From: Epiperipatus broadwayi
Lineage: Eukaryota > Onychophora > Udeonychophora > Euonychophora > Peripatidae
Direction of reading: 5' to 3'
Assembly (NCBI GenBank): GCA_028023455.1
Contig: JAQFVV010000055.1
Coordinates: forward strand, 4,680,030-4,744,029
Length of the DNA: 64,000 nt
The notes beneath the pieces are model-generated. The model worked only from the letters and a program-made list of their open reading frames with translations. It ran no database searches and was not told where the DNA came from. A program made the position numbers and the translations under genes. Positions 39,901-51,321 of the stretch are shown here, piece by piece (position 1 is the first letter of the stretch; every line of letters starts with the position of its first letter).

Positions 39901-42710
39901 ATTATATATCAAATATTCAAAATAAAAATGTTTTGAAATATTTTATTATTTTTGTATTTTGATTCAAAAGAAAATTTTCAAGTGTCATCCACACTAAAAA
40001 TTATAATTCAATATTTTCTAAATTTTATCTCAAAACAACATTTAATCTTTTATTTTTTTTAATTTTTTTTTTCTGTTATCTCATGTATTATGAAGTATTT
40101 TAACATTTTTTAAATACTTGCTTTTTTTTATTATTGATAATTATTCAAGTTTGAGAATTGGACGTGACAGAACTGGATGTGATCCATGAATTTTGAGTTT
40201 TAGAGTTGTCACTGCACAAAAAAAATGCTGGCGTAATGATCGTAAATAATTAATAAAAAGTGTAACATGAAAATAAAAGTTAGTATAACAGATTTGTTAT
40301 CGTCATTGATTAGCACAACATATTAACCCCCCTCACTCCATTATTGTTACTTATTTTTCCAAAGTTAAACCTATTTTCACTTGTCACCTTCCTTTAATTT
40401 TGCTATTCAATCATTTTTTTATATAATACTGAACTTGCATTTTTTGTTAGTTTACGAATATTTTTTTGTAGTATAATAAAGTTCATGATAATAAACTTTC
40501 GAATGGTTTGTTGCTCAAGAGATCATGTAATTTTTGAGCACTTGAAGTAAGCCATAAACTTTCAGCTCTACAATCAGTTACTGCATTAAGATATACAGAT
40601 AAAGTTTATGTTGATTTCATAAAACACAAAAAGCCATCTAATTTTAATTTGGGCGCTTAACTATTTGAAGCAGTGTAGCATAATGTTGTGAAAGGGGTTT
40701 CTATTGCAGTATATTTAATTTTTTAGACAACTTTAGAAATGTACTCATAATTTTATTTGGAGTCCAAATGCATATTTATAATTTTATAATCGGATCCAGA
40801 GATATCTTACTTGCTTTATTTAGATTATCTATCTTGTTACTTCAACAATCTTTTTTTAAATATATTTTATAGCTCTTTACCTTTAAGTATATGTGCCCAA
40901 TCCATTTCTTTGAGTTTAATCTCTTCAAAATATTTACTTTTTTTTCTTTTTCCCTTAGCTTTATCTTTTTTTTTTTTCAAGTTATTAGTGGTCTTTAATT
41001 ATCCTCCCCCCTTTAATATTCATAAGATTTGTTTTATATGAGACTATATTCAAACAAGCGATTTTTAACAATCCTCTTTCTAAATTTTATTTCAGTAAAT
41101 CATATAATCACTTGTAATTTTTATTGAAATTTATTTCTATTAAGCTGTTGCTATATTGTTTTTGCTATTTCCATCAATGAACCAGATCTGCAAATATTTT
41201 GAACCATTAATTGGATCGACAGAATGTTATTTCCAACAGTCATTTAATTATTTATATCATCTACTTTCATTGCTGAAATTCCATTTATTTGTATTAAATA
41301 TTTCTATAAATTTAATAACTTCATTTAACATTTTAAGTTCATTCTTACAATCTTCTTGTATTACCTTATCAGAAAATCTGATACATTGAACTTTTTCTCA
41401 ATGTTGGTTCTATTTTTATTAATAAAAACAACAAAACTTTCTTTTGGTCAGACCATTTAAAGACGAGCCCTTCCCTTATAACTAGCATTCATTTATATAT
41501 GAAACTGCTATGTCTAGCTAATCTAAGAGTGCATTTCCCACAAGTACAAATTATTACCAATAGTTAATATTTACATAATATAATGATTGATCCTTAATAG
41601 CCTTTTAACTATTTACATACATACAATAATTTAACATATTATGGCCCAAAAGCAGAGTCCTGGCTGACTGTTCATACGCTTGGCGGCCAACTCTCTACAC
41701 TTGAAGTTACTGAGCCATGGGAGATTATTTGCTACAATATATAGTCCATGTGCACAGGTGAAGCTCCAAAAATCAAGTCTAGTCATGTTCATCAAATTAG
41801 TACTAAGGCATTCATTGATTTAATGCCTGCCGTTGTTTGGGTCATATTCTGCTCAGGTGATTCTTCATTTTAATCTCCATATAAGAATTTACATCATTAT
41901 TTTTCTGACTTAAAATTAAGATTTATTTTTATAATTTGTCGTTAGCTTATAAAGGAAATCTAACTCTAATTCCTTTAATTGTTTTATTTCATTAACGACA
42001 TACTGTAGTCTCATTTTAGACTGGTATTCATTTTAGAAAATAATCTTTTTCTAATCTTAAAGTTATAAATTTTTTACTTATTATTTTAAAAGAATCAATC
42101 TTAAAATTCTTTAATTTATTTAAATGTATAATTTTTTCTCATTAAGTTTATACCTATGCATTTAAACATATATATATCAGAAACTAATTGTCTTGATTTA
42201 GGAAAACAGACTTTATACTATAATAAACTCTTAATTATTAAATAAATAACTTGTGATAGTATACACATTTTTTAATAGCATTTTTTTTTTTTGTAATGTC
42301 ATCATGATATTTCTTCAAAGGTCAATGTAAAACTTTTTTTTTCTAAATACAGGATTTTTTTTATTATGTCAAGCATTTCTTTGTTTTATATCCTTTATAA
42401 ATCCAAACCACTTTCCAGATTAAAATATTTTCAGTTGTTTCGTGCCTAATACTTCATCACATTTTCCCCCTCTAATGAATTTGTAATTATTTGTCAATGT
42501 TCCAAATAGCTATTCTTATAAATTATACTAGAAAAATCTAATTTTGTTCAATTGAAATTTCTCCACTTTCTCTGTTTTGTCACACTATCTTAATAACGAC
42601 TATTATGATTTTTTTTTATTTATTTATTGTTTTTGACTGCAGAGTTTTTTTTTTCAATTAACTTAGATGAAGGCATGTTATTTTTATACAAAGTACTTAC
42701 GATTTTCTAA
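36970..42710. other. AT-rich intergenic sequence without recognisable genes
   Basis: Long poly-A and poly-T tracts and only short chance frames. A slightly GC-richer patch at about 41640-41870 (tggcggccaactctctacactt, ctgccgttgtttgggtcat) has no readable frame and may be an old repeat. Nothing else stood out. Confidence 0.5.
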
Positions 42711-42717
42711 GCTACTA

Positions 42718-43803
42718 CACCTGGGTCTCGTTTTATGCGATAGATAGGTTCCGCAGAAAACCCGCATTAAAAAAAATCGCCCAAAAATAGACTTAAATTA
42801 TCTTGAAAAATGGGGGATAGGTTCTGTAATTTTCAGAAATCGCATAAAAGCAAAGCAACAAGGAAAAATTACTTTAAAATTTGCATTAAAAAAATAAGGA
42901 AATAAAGTATGACAAATAAAAAATTTCAAATATTTGAAAAAAATTAATACAAGACAATCTTTTTTTACTTTTTTTCCATTAACTACAGAATTTAATTTTA
43001 CATTTTTTCATACATATTTTAATCATTACTGCTATTTGACAATATGCATTTGTTTATGAACTGGTAAGAAATCAGATTCATCACAAGAACAATTACAACT
43101 AGTGTCACTTCAGTTTTGTGCTGTGTTAATGGTTTTCTGTCATTAATGTAATCAGTGATTAAACTTTGAGATGATGATTTTACTAATTGTTTATAAAGCT
43201 CGCAATATCCAGACATATAACTATTTAGTTCTCCTTGGAATTTAAGAGGTTTTTTACTTATCAGAAAATAATAAATTTGTCTTTTTTTGTTTACTACTGA
43301 AATAAATTTTAAATGTTCACATTTTGTTTCTATATTAGAAAAATGAGATAGCAATCAACAAAAAAAGATTATCATTAGAAGGATTATTTTCAGTTTACAA
43401 AATCAATAAAAACTTCATTATTTATTTTAAAAATATTAAGATTATTTATTTCTATTATATCTAACAAAATACGTTTTAAAAGTTTAAAATATTTGAATAT
43501 TTATTGTGATATTTTTATACGTAAGAATAAATCTATTATTATTATTTACTCATTATTTATAAGTAGATTATTTATATACATGCTAAGATTCTAAATACAG
43601 ATTCAGGCCATATTCACGTTAGGTGCTAATATAACATATTTTTGAAAGAAAAAAAAGTATTTCAAGTCAAAATAAGTTACTAATAATTTAAATTTCTTGA
43701 TATCTAATAAATATAGTGAAATATGACAGATATTAAGAAGAAACATGAATCACATAACTTCAAAATCACATTAAAATAATCCACATAAAACGAGACCCAG
43801 GTG
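42718..43803. mobile_element. Tigger-like non-autonomous DNA transposon, copy 2
   Basis: The ends are CACCTGGGTCTCGTTTTATG and its inverse (CATAAAACGAGACCCAGGTG). The left flank is TA (42716-42717); the right flank is CA, probably a mutated TA. Body blocks such as ataggttccgcagaaaaccc, agcaaagcaacaaggaaaa and gccatattcacgttag match copy 1 at 26593-27619. This copy keeps about 150 bp (43140-43290) missing from copy 1 and lacks its LINE insertion. The minus strand is open over 43019-43354 (111 codons) with no recognised domain, possibly a leftover of transposase sequence. Confidence 0.82.
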
Positions 43804-43954
43804 CATTTGACTATTTTTGCCTTAAGTTCATACAATGTTGGATATAACAGTTGTTATTTGACCATCAAAATTAAACAGTATTATATTTGTTTAATATTTG
43901 ATGGATGAATGAGAAGCATACAAGCTGTAATTCAAATTGGTTTAATTTAGTACC

Positions 43955-44060
43955 ATTTAGCACAGTGGTTGAGTAACAGAAATATTTGAGAGCTACAAAT
44001 ATAAGAATTGAACCTCAGAATGCCATCTGGTACTAGAATATCTTGAATTTTTTTCAAACA
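43955..44060 (+). repeat. SINE-like fragment with A-box-like sequence
   Basis: TTAGCACAGTGGTTGAGTAAC at 43967-43987 resembles a tRNA A box and D-arm (TRGCNNAGTGG). The B-box-like part (agaattgaacctcag) about 35 bases later is poor. The spacing suits a tRNA-derived head, but the evidence is thin. Confidence 0.28.
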
Positions 44061-46850
44061 ATCAATTTTTATATTTATTATTCAGAACTTTTTATCATTA
44101 TTATGTGCATATTAATGTATAATTATTTGTCAGAAATCATCATTTAAAACATGTAATTCACTTTTTAGATTGCAGTTACAGTTTTTTTTAAGTCATTGTT
44201 TCCAATAAATTATTTTTTACAAATGTATATATTTTTAATTGAAATTTATTATTATTATTAAATATTAATTTACAATTAATATATTTACTGATTTTTTGTT
44301 CATCTTGTTTTCATATAATTGTGTGTTTTTTTAATAATTTTTTTAAAATGATATTATGAATTTTTTTAAATAATTTAGAAATGTAAATATATAAATTGCT
44401 GACACTTTTTTAAAAATTTTTTTTAATCATAAAAGTGTTTATTTGTTTATATTTAGCTATAAAATTTTTTTTATGTGATTTGTCTTGTAGTTTATTGGGT
44501 GGGGGGAGGGGTTAAGTAAATAAACAAACAAATTTTTTGGGATTGTAAGATTCTCTTTATTTTTTGATATGTTGATATACTAATCTTTTTAATACCAACT
44601 CTGGTCATTTCTATATTTATATTATCTGGTGTTTAAAGTTGTTAACATCTTTCTTCTGGCATTTTATTTTAAGCTAATTGATCATCTTGAAATCTGCTGT
44701 TTCTAATTAAATGCTTTGATTTGATTCATTCTATTATTTCTACAGTTAATAATTCATAACTTATTTTGTAGTTTTTATATTTGCTATATCACCAACAGCA
44801 GATATACTGAATATTACATCAGCACTGGTTTAACCTACAAATAGACTGGATTTTAATTAATTGTTCTGTATATCTTCTAGATTTTGAATATAGTAAATTA
44901 TGATTATTTTGATGAAAGTGGACTGCAGATCAGCAATTTTGCATTTGTTCTGTATTGGGAAAGTGGCAGTATTTAGGTTTTCAGTAATATACTTTACAGG
45001 TATTTAACCAATTAATTTCCAATAATTTTTTACTTGTGTTATTTAATATTGTTATAGACAGCAGGTCTTTTAACAGAAATAGTACAATAAATCTAAAAAA
45101 GAAGCCATTGGAGAATGTTTAGCAATTAACTCTTCTGCCTGACTGAAGGACATTTAGCTAGAAAATGATGTTGGATGTCTTTATATATCAATATTACTAC
45201 TAGACAGGAATTATAATGTTATTAATGTAAATAAAAATGGAATTGAAAAAAAAAAAGCCAGGCAAAATTTTTTGCATGTATAAAGTATAAAACTTTGAAA
45301 CTCGTGAATCAGACTCTGTGAACATTTTTTGTGTTATGTCGAAGTGCTATTTTCATTTGTTAAAAATATTTTCCTATTCTTTATGTTAGCTAATGATAAA
45401 TATGTATGTAAAATCAATTTATACAAAAAAAAAAAAGTGAATTATTTTTGTAAATTAATAGATAAATGAAGTTTTAAATAAAGCAGGAAAGTTTAGATTT
45501 ATTGCCAGTCTTTTTTTAAAAAATAATTATAAAACTTATTTAGTATATCTTTAATATTTTAGTATGTTTTGATAAATACTATTTTCAGTTTTAATAGAAG
45601 TATTGATTGTTTCATCAATTGAATTTATTTTATAGGGTTTTAAACTGTTCCAAATTAACCATGCATTCTTTCTTGGAAAATAATATGTTTGCAAAATATT
45701 AATCATATTTTTGTCTTTTGTTATAATTATTTAATCACAAGTAAATTAAAAATCAAAACATTATGGAATATGCACTATTTGACCTTTTTTTTTTTTTTGT
45801 TGACATAGTTTTTAAAAATTTACTTTTTTTTTTTTTTTGCTATAAATATGCAGATATGCATACAAGGAAAAATCAAAATGAAATGGCAATTTTTTTTTTT
45901 TTAAATTGTTAGGAAATTATTTTAATAATCAACATAATATCCAAAGTTTTATGTACATTTTTTGAATACATTTACAATCACATTAATTTTATTAGAGAAA
46001 GTTTTTAGGTATTCCTGAATCGATACAAACTAATTTCTTTCGCTCTTAATTACTTCTATACTTATGCTATTTTTTTTAAAATGAATTAAAAGTATTAAAA
46101 AATCATTTGGAATAAGTTTAGTTGATATAGCCCATGTAGAAGTTTAAATAATTTCTACTTACATTCGTTTTATGGATCCGCAAGAGGGAATGTTTTGATA
46201 ACAATCCTTGGTTAAGAATTGTATATTTCAACTGATTATGATTCATTCTTAAAAATGAAATCTCTAATCAAGTTTTGTCAGTCACCTATGTTTTATGAGA
46301 TTCATATCATGTTTTGAAAATTGTCTCTGCCTGCCAGTTTGATAGCGTCTGCTCAACAAATTTGATTTCAACATATTGATAAATAAATAGAAGAGGGATG
46401 TCCTATAGATCTTGCAAGTTCAAGCATGTATTGGTTTTTTATTTGTTATAAAATATTAGTGATGTACTACTGCTGTTTGTGATTGTAATTGTTTTATTGG
46501 TAGTTTTTGTTAGATATAAAACAATTTTTACTTTCAATTTTAAGTGCTTTAAGAAACTCATTTAAAAGTGAAACTTTTTTCTGGTTACTTTATTTCTTAC
46601 TTTTTTTAAAAAACTACCATATAATTCTTGTCCTCTTCTCTTCCAGGAAACTAAAATCTATATATTTTTTTCTTAATATTTAAATAGAAAAGTTCTACTT
46701 TGAAGATTGAAGAAAGCAAAGAATATACTGTCTAAGAAGAGTAAGAAATTTAATTGTTATTGTAGCTTTTAAAATTAATATTTTTGCATATGGTTCACTT
46801 TTTTTAAGATTATTTACTCATGAGTATCAGATCTCGTGCATCTTCTTAAT
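44060..46850. other. AT-rich intergenic sequence without recognisable genes
   Basis: Only poly-T and poly-A tracts and short chance frames were seen. No RNA gene, repeat pair or protein motif was recognised. Confidence 0.45.
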
Positions 46851-47560
46851 ATTTTAGGTAATAGTATGTATACTGAACCCACCCGCTTAATGATACTGTT
46901 TTTCACACAACGAACATCAATATACCGTTTTAGCGGCCTAACGTACGGCTAACACTACAACAGTGTTGTTTGAGCCGTAACAGGCCACCTATAGGGCGAA
47001 TGTATTCTACGATTATGTAATGAAATACTACGCCCATTGACTTGCGACAGTATTCCTCAAGTGAGCGCATTTCAACTCTCGCTACGTCTGATTTTATGGC
47101 GGCCGTATTTAGGATGCAAAACTATCAAAAAATTCATTGTGGAAAAATTTTGAGAAAGCATAGTGGATTTAGTATTACATATTAAGAATTGTCAGGCCAC
47201 CATGCACACTTCCCTACAATTTTGAACTGCACACAACCTGAAAAGGTTAGGATTTTCAGCAGAATTCTGCCGAGTTTACGCACAAATGCACGTTTACGCG
47301 TGAATCCGTGTGAGAACAGTAAAATATCAGCAGCAAGTGTACAAAATTGGTTGAAAAGAATTGAATTGCTGGCCACAGATGTTGATGCTGTTGTGTTTTT
47401 CCAGAAAGAGAACATCCTGTCAGATGTGAAGCTATGCGTTTGCGGGAGGAGCATGGTTTTAGTCAACTACAGGATCTGGGGAATTCCATTGCCACTCCTG
47501 CAAGCGTACATGAAGTCGGCGTAAGGGAAGTTGGTTGAACGACTCCAAAATCCTGTTTCT
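46850..47560. other. GC-richer island of unknown origin
   Basis: Base composition shifts abruptly to near-balanced GC, unlike anything around it. The first part holds an imperfect hairpin, ACGGCTAACACT...AGTGTTGTTTGAGCCGT, at 46945-46978. From 47189 to 47524 the plus strand is open for 111 codons, including RTNARLRVNPCENSKISA and SVQNWLKRIEL, faintly like the helix-turn-helix of a Tc1/mariner-type transposase. The minus strand is also open (47182-47466). No firm family match. It looks like a fragment of a young or foreign-composition transposable element. Confidence 0.4.
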
Positions 47561-48640
47561 TACAGCTTTGAGGTTCATCTCCTATTGGAGTCAAACAAAC
47601 CGTAACTTCCTGCCCCCCTAAAAAAAAATGTTTTTGAAAAACGAACTGTTTAAGGCTTTTTGAAAAAGGCAAAAAATAAAGGAAGAACTTTTCGCTATCG
47701 TATAAAGGTTTCTGTTGCGTAAATATTAAAAAAAAAAAAACCTCATAATAAGTAAATGAAAGACAATAATTAAAAATCAAAGGCTGGTATACAATTCTCA
47801 CATTTATTTATATAATATTAAAATCTTTTGTTAATTTACATTAAATCTTAAATTTTTTTTATTAAAACAACCAATTAACACTCCCCTCCTCCATGCTTTA
47901 CATAGCCCAAATATAGTCTAGTATCATAATAATATCAAAATTCAGCATTTTAGAAAATAGTAATTAGTCATTGTTAATGTTAGTTCTTAAAAAAATAAAA
48001 GCGTAACAAAAACTACAATTAGTAAACATAAAATATTAATTGCTAAATGGTTTTTTGTTTAATTTTTTTTATATATGACTGTACCCTCCCTGTGGGAAGG
48101 CCATCGGTTTTTTTTAAATGGTTGCTTTAACAATTTTTTTTTTTTAAGATTTATTGTAAATTAAACGAAACATTTAATATTATATGAATAATTTTTTGTT
48201 GTGAAGATAGTCGAACATACAAATAGAAATAAAATGCCATAATCGTAAACTTTTAGAATAGATACACTATATTTATAATTCTTAACTTTTATTATTTTGT
48301 TGTTTTTTGCATTTAAATCTTTCTCTGGCTAAATGCCTTTTTCATTCTATTAGTGTGTCTTTATTATCCTCAAAAAACCTTATTTGTATGTAATTTAAGA
48401 TTGACTAGGTATATATTTTTGTTGTGAACATCTAAGTCCAAATAAAATGTCATATTCGTAAACTTTTAATATTTTATTGTTTTTTTTTTTTAAATAGGTA
48501 TAGTTATTTATTTATAAAAACAAGCATGTACGTTTTTAGCCATTTTAAATATAGAAGTTAAAAAAAATTATTTTCTTGAATGTGTGTTAATGTAAGGATA
48601 TTTTATAACTAAATTGTATGTAAGATTAATCATTTTTTAA
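47561..48640. other. AT-rich sequence without recognisable genes
   Basis: Nothing supported beyond a short GC patch with a small hairpin (ccctccctgtgggaagg, about 48084-48100) and poly-T tracts. Confidence 0.4.
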
Positions 48641-51037
48641 GTAAGTTTGGGTAGTGATTTATTTGAGGAAAGAGATAACATTTGGAGGCCTAGGGTCGGA
48701 AAACTCGTGGTTATTGATCGATCGTTATTGAAAGAAAGTAAAGTTTTTATCCTTCCGTGAAAAGGGGTTTGAAGAGAAGGATAGGAAGTATAAAGTCAAA
48801 TATAAAATACATGACTTGGCAAATAAGGAATATGGATTGCATTTGCATTTCACAATGCATATATAATGGTCGGAAAGTAATTAAGTGTGTTGTGGTAGAG
48901 TGTATTGTATGTGATGCAGTTTTTCACTTGAAATGTTTAAATAAGATTAGGAAGGATGTAACAGGTTTATGATTATGTAGACAGTGTGCGAATGTGATAA
49001 AAGAGGTGAAAAAGTGGTTTCTAAGTGTAGATGGTTTAAGGAGAAAGTTAGGATGGAGTAAAATGTAATTGAGGATAGAGTATGGTTGTAGTGGAATGAC
49101 AGGAGATATGGATGGAAAAATTAGTAGTGAAATGGAGATGGTTAGCTAAAGAATAAGTAAGATAAAGGAAGAGGTAGAGGATGTAGAAGCAAAATTAAAA
49201 TTGTTAGAGACGAAGGGTGAACAGATGGAAGGAATTATTGAGTAGTAATGACAAGGAAGAAGTAGATAAAGAAGTCCAGAAGGTGGTAGAGAATGTTATA
49301 GATGAAGTAGGAAAATAGATTATGAGACAGTATTGATAGGAGATTCATTAATAAGCGAATGTGGAGATATAATTGCAAGGGAAAATATAAACAGGTATGC
49401 AAGAGTATGTTTTCCTGGAGCTAGAATTAGGGATATTACCGATAAAGTAAAGAAGCAAGAGTAGAGATGTGTATGTTATGATAGGGACTAATAATTTGTC
49501 AGAACCATCACAGAGAGTAATGGATGAGTACATAGAATTGATTAGGAATTTGAGTAAGATTAAGGGAAAAGTAGGAATAGTAGAATTATTATAAAGATTT
49601 GACAAGAGTTGTATGTTAGATAGGGTGTGTTTTTTATAAATAAGAAATTGAAAAAATTGTGTGAGAGAAATGATTTCTTGTTTGTGGATGTGTGGGATTT
49701 TTTTATTGGAAAGAGGGAGTTATTTAATAAAGATGGATTGCACTTAGAAAAAGAAGGACGTGAAGTTTTAGGGAGTTTGATTTATAAAGAATATAGTTCG
49801 GGAAACTTATAAAGGGAGATGTAGTTTTAAGTGGTAGTGTTATCAGAAAGAAGAATGGACAGAATGTAAGTAATAATCAAAGGGTAGCTGATTTAGATAT
49901 AAATGTAGATGTAGAGAGGAAATGGGTCTGTAAAATTAATGGTAAGCAAATTATTTATAAATGTAATTATTAAAATTGGATATTTGAATATGCAAGGTGG
50001 TAGGAGACCAGAAAAGTGGCTGGAATTTAAACAAAGCAATTAAAAATAAAGAGTTTGAGGTGATAGCAGTAGTGGAAGCACATCTAAGAGGAGAAGAAGA
50101 ACCTATTCTGGAAGACTTGGTATGGCAGGGTATAAATGGAAAAGAAAAAGAAAAAAAGGGGTGGTGGTATAGGAGTTATGTCAAAAAAATATTTAAATAC
50201 TTTTAAAGGTCAAGAACATTTGTGGTTTGAGATAAGGTTAGGAAGACAAGAATGGATGGTGGCTATAGTTTAGCCACTGGAGAAAGTCAATTTCTAATGG
50301 GGTTGAACATTTGGATTTTTGAAGGTTGTTAGGGATATACAGAGTTTCAAAAAAAAAGGGGGGAATAGAATAATGGTTATAGGGGATATGAATGGGTATA
50401 TTGAAGAAATTGATTATGTAAGTAATAAGAATGGACAATTTTTGAAGAATTTTTGTCAGAGAGTGAATTTGACGATTGGAAATTATTGAATATTTATGAG
50501 GCACAATACATGTGGTCTTGAAATAATATATTCCACACAATAGATTATGTATTAGTAGAGAAAGGAGGAATGAATAAAGTACAGAAAATTAAGGTGTTTG
50601 ATAATGAACAGAGAGTATGTAATAGTGATCATAACTTCTTTATAATAGAAATGGTTAGTAATGTGATGAAAAATAGTAATAAAAGTAGAAAGGATAATGA
50701 AAGTTGTGGATGGAGAGTGAATGATAATATGTTAGAAGATTATAAAGTAAAAGTTGAAGAAATCATGGAAGAGGTGGTTGGGGATGAGTATAAGGACTGG
50801 TGCTGGTGTGGTGAAATAGAAAAAGTGGCAAATATGGTTTTAGAAGAGAATATTCAGAAGAATAAAAGTAATAGAAAAGTGAGAGTTAGCAAAAGTGTAA
50901 AAGAGAGGGGGAAAGCATGCAGAGATTATAAGGGTGCTATTAAGAACCAAGAAAATGGAAAAGATGTTTAATGGGAAAAGTATTCAGAAAAAAAGAAGTT
51001 GGCTAAGATAGATAATTATAGAGAGAGAATGAAATTA
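48640..51037 (+). pseudogene. CR1-like LINE, left part: ORF1 (PHD finger, SGNH esterase) and ORF2 endonuclease
   Basis: Around 48830-48950 the product has CICISQC, IKC, C..C and FHLKCL, a PHD-finger-like Cys/His pattern. From about 49320 to 49800 it reads VLIGDSLI, a VMIGTNNL-like block and DGLHLEKEG, the motifs of an SGNH/GDSL esterase. PHD plus esterase in ORF1 is characteristic of CR1-clade LINEs. ORF2 follows at about 49975 (IGYLNMQGG, then MVIGDMNGYIEE, then a SDHNFFI box at 50620-50640), the exonuclease/endonuclease/phosphatase fold that nicks target DNA. Stops and frameshifts interrupt both frames. The copy is broken at 51037 by a 3.9-kb insertion and resumes at 54982. The 5' end is uncertain. 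Confidence 0.75.
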
Positions 51038-51040
51038 TAT

Positions 51041-51310
51041 ATATTATTTATAATACTTCACTCATATACACTTTAATGCAATTAATTTTCTTAAAAACTT
51101 CTTTATTTTCTTACAGTTTCGACTGTCCAGCAGTCTTCTTCAGAGCTACAAGATTTGAATACAAATACATAATTATCATTTCACATATATATGTATAAAT
51201 CTTATATAAATCAAAAATATATATATCTCCATCATTTTACACACATATATACATATATATCAAAATGTACACATATTTTTTTCATATATATATATACACA
51301 TATAAATCTA
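51041..51310 (-). repeat. Left arm of the inverted repeat flanking the RTE element
   Basis: Inverse of 54655-54925 with only small differences, for example a 3-base indel near 51164 and extra acatat near 51250. It contains TTTCGACTGTCCAGCAGTC and TTCTTCAG (51117-51143), which on the minus strand form CTGAAGA, A, GACTG, five-base loop, CAGTC, GAAA. The inner half is made of ATATAC/CATATA simple sequence. Confidence 0.85.
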
Positions 51311-51321
51311 TATCATCATCA

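Noticed and set aside
43019-43354. 111-codon minus-strand frame inside Tigger-like copy 2, considered as a transposase
   Set aside because: No helix-turn-helix or DDE motif was visible, and copy 1 does not keep the frame. Noted only as a possible remnant.
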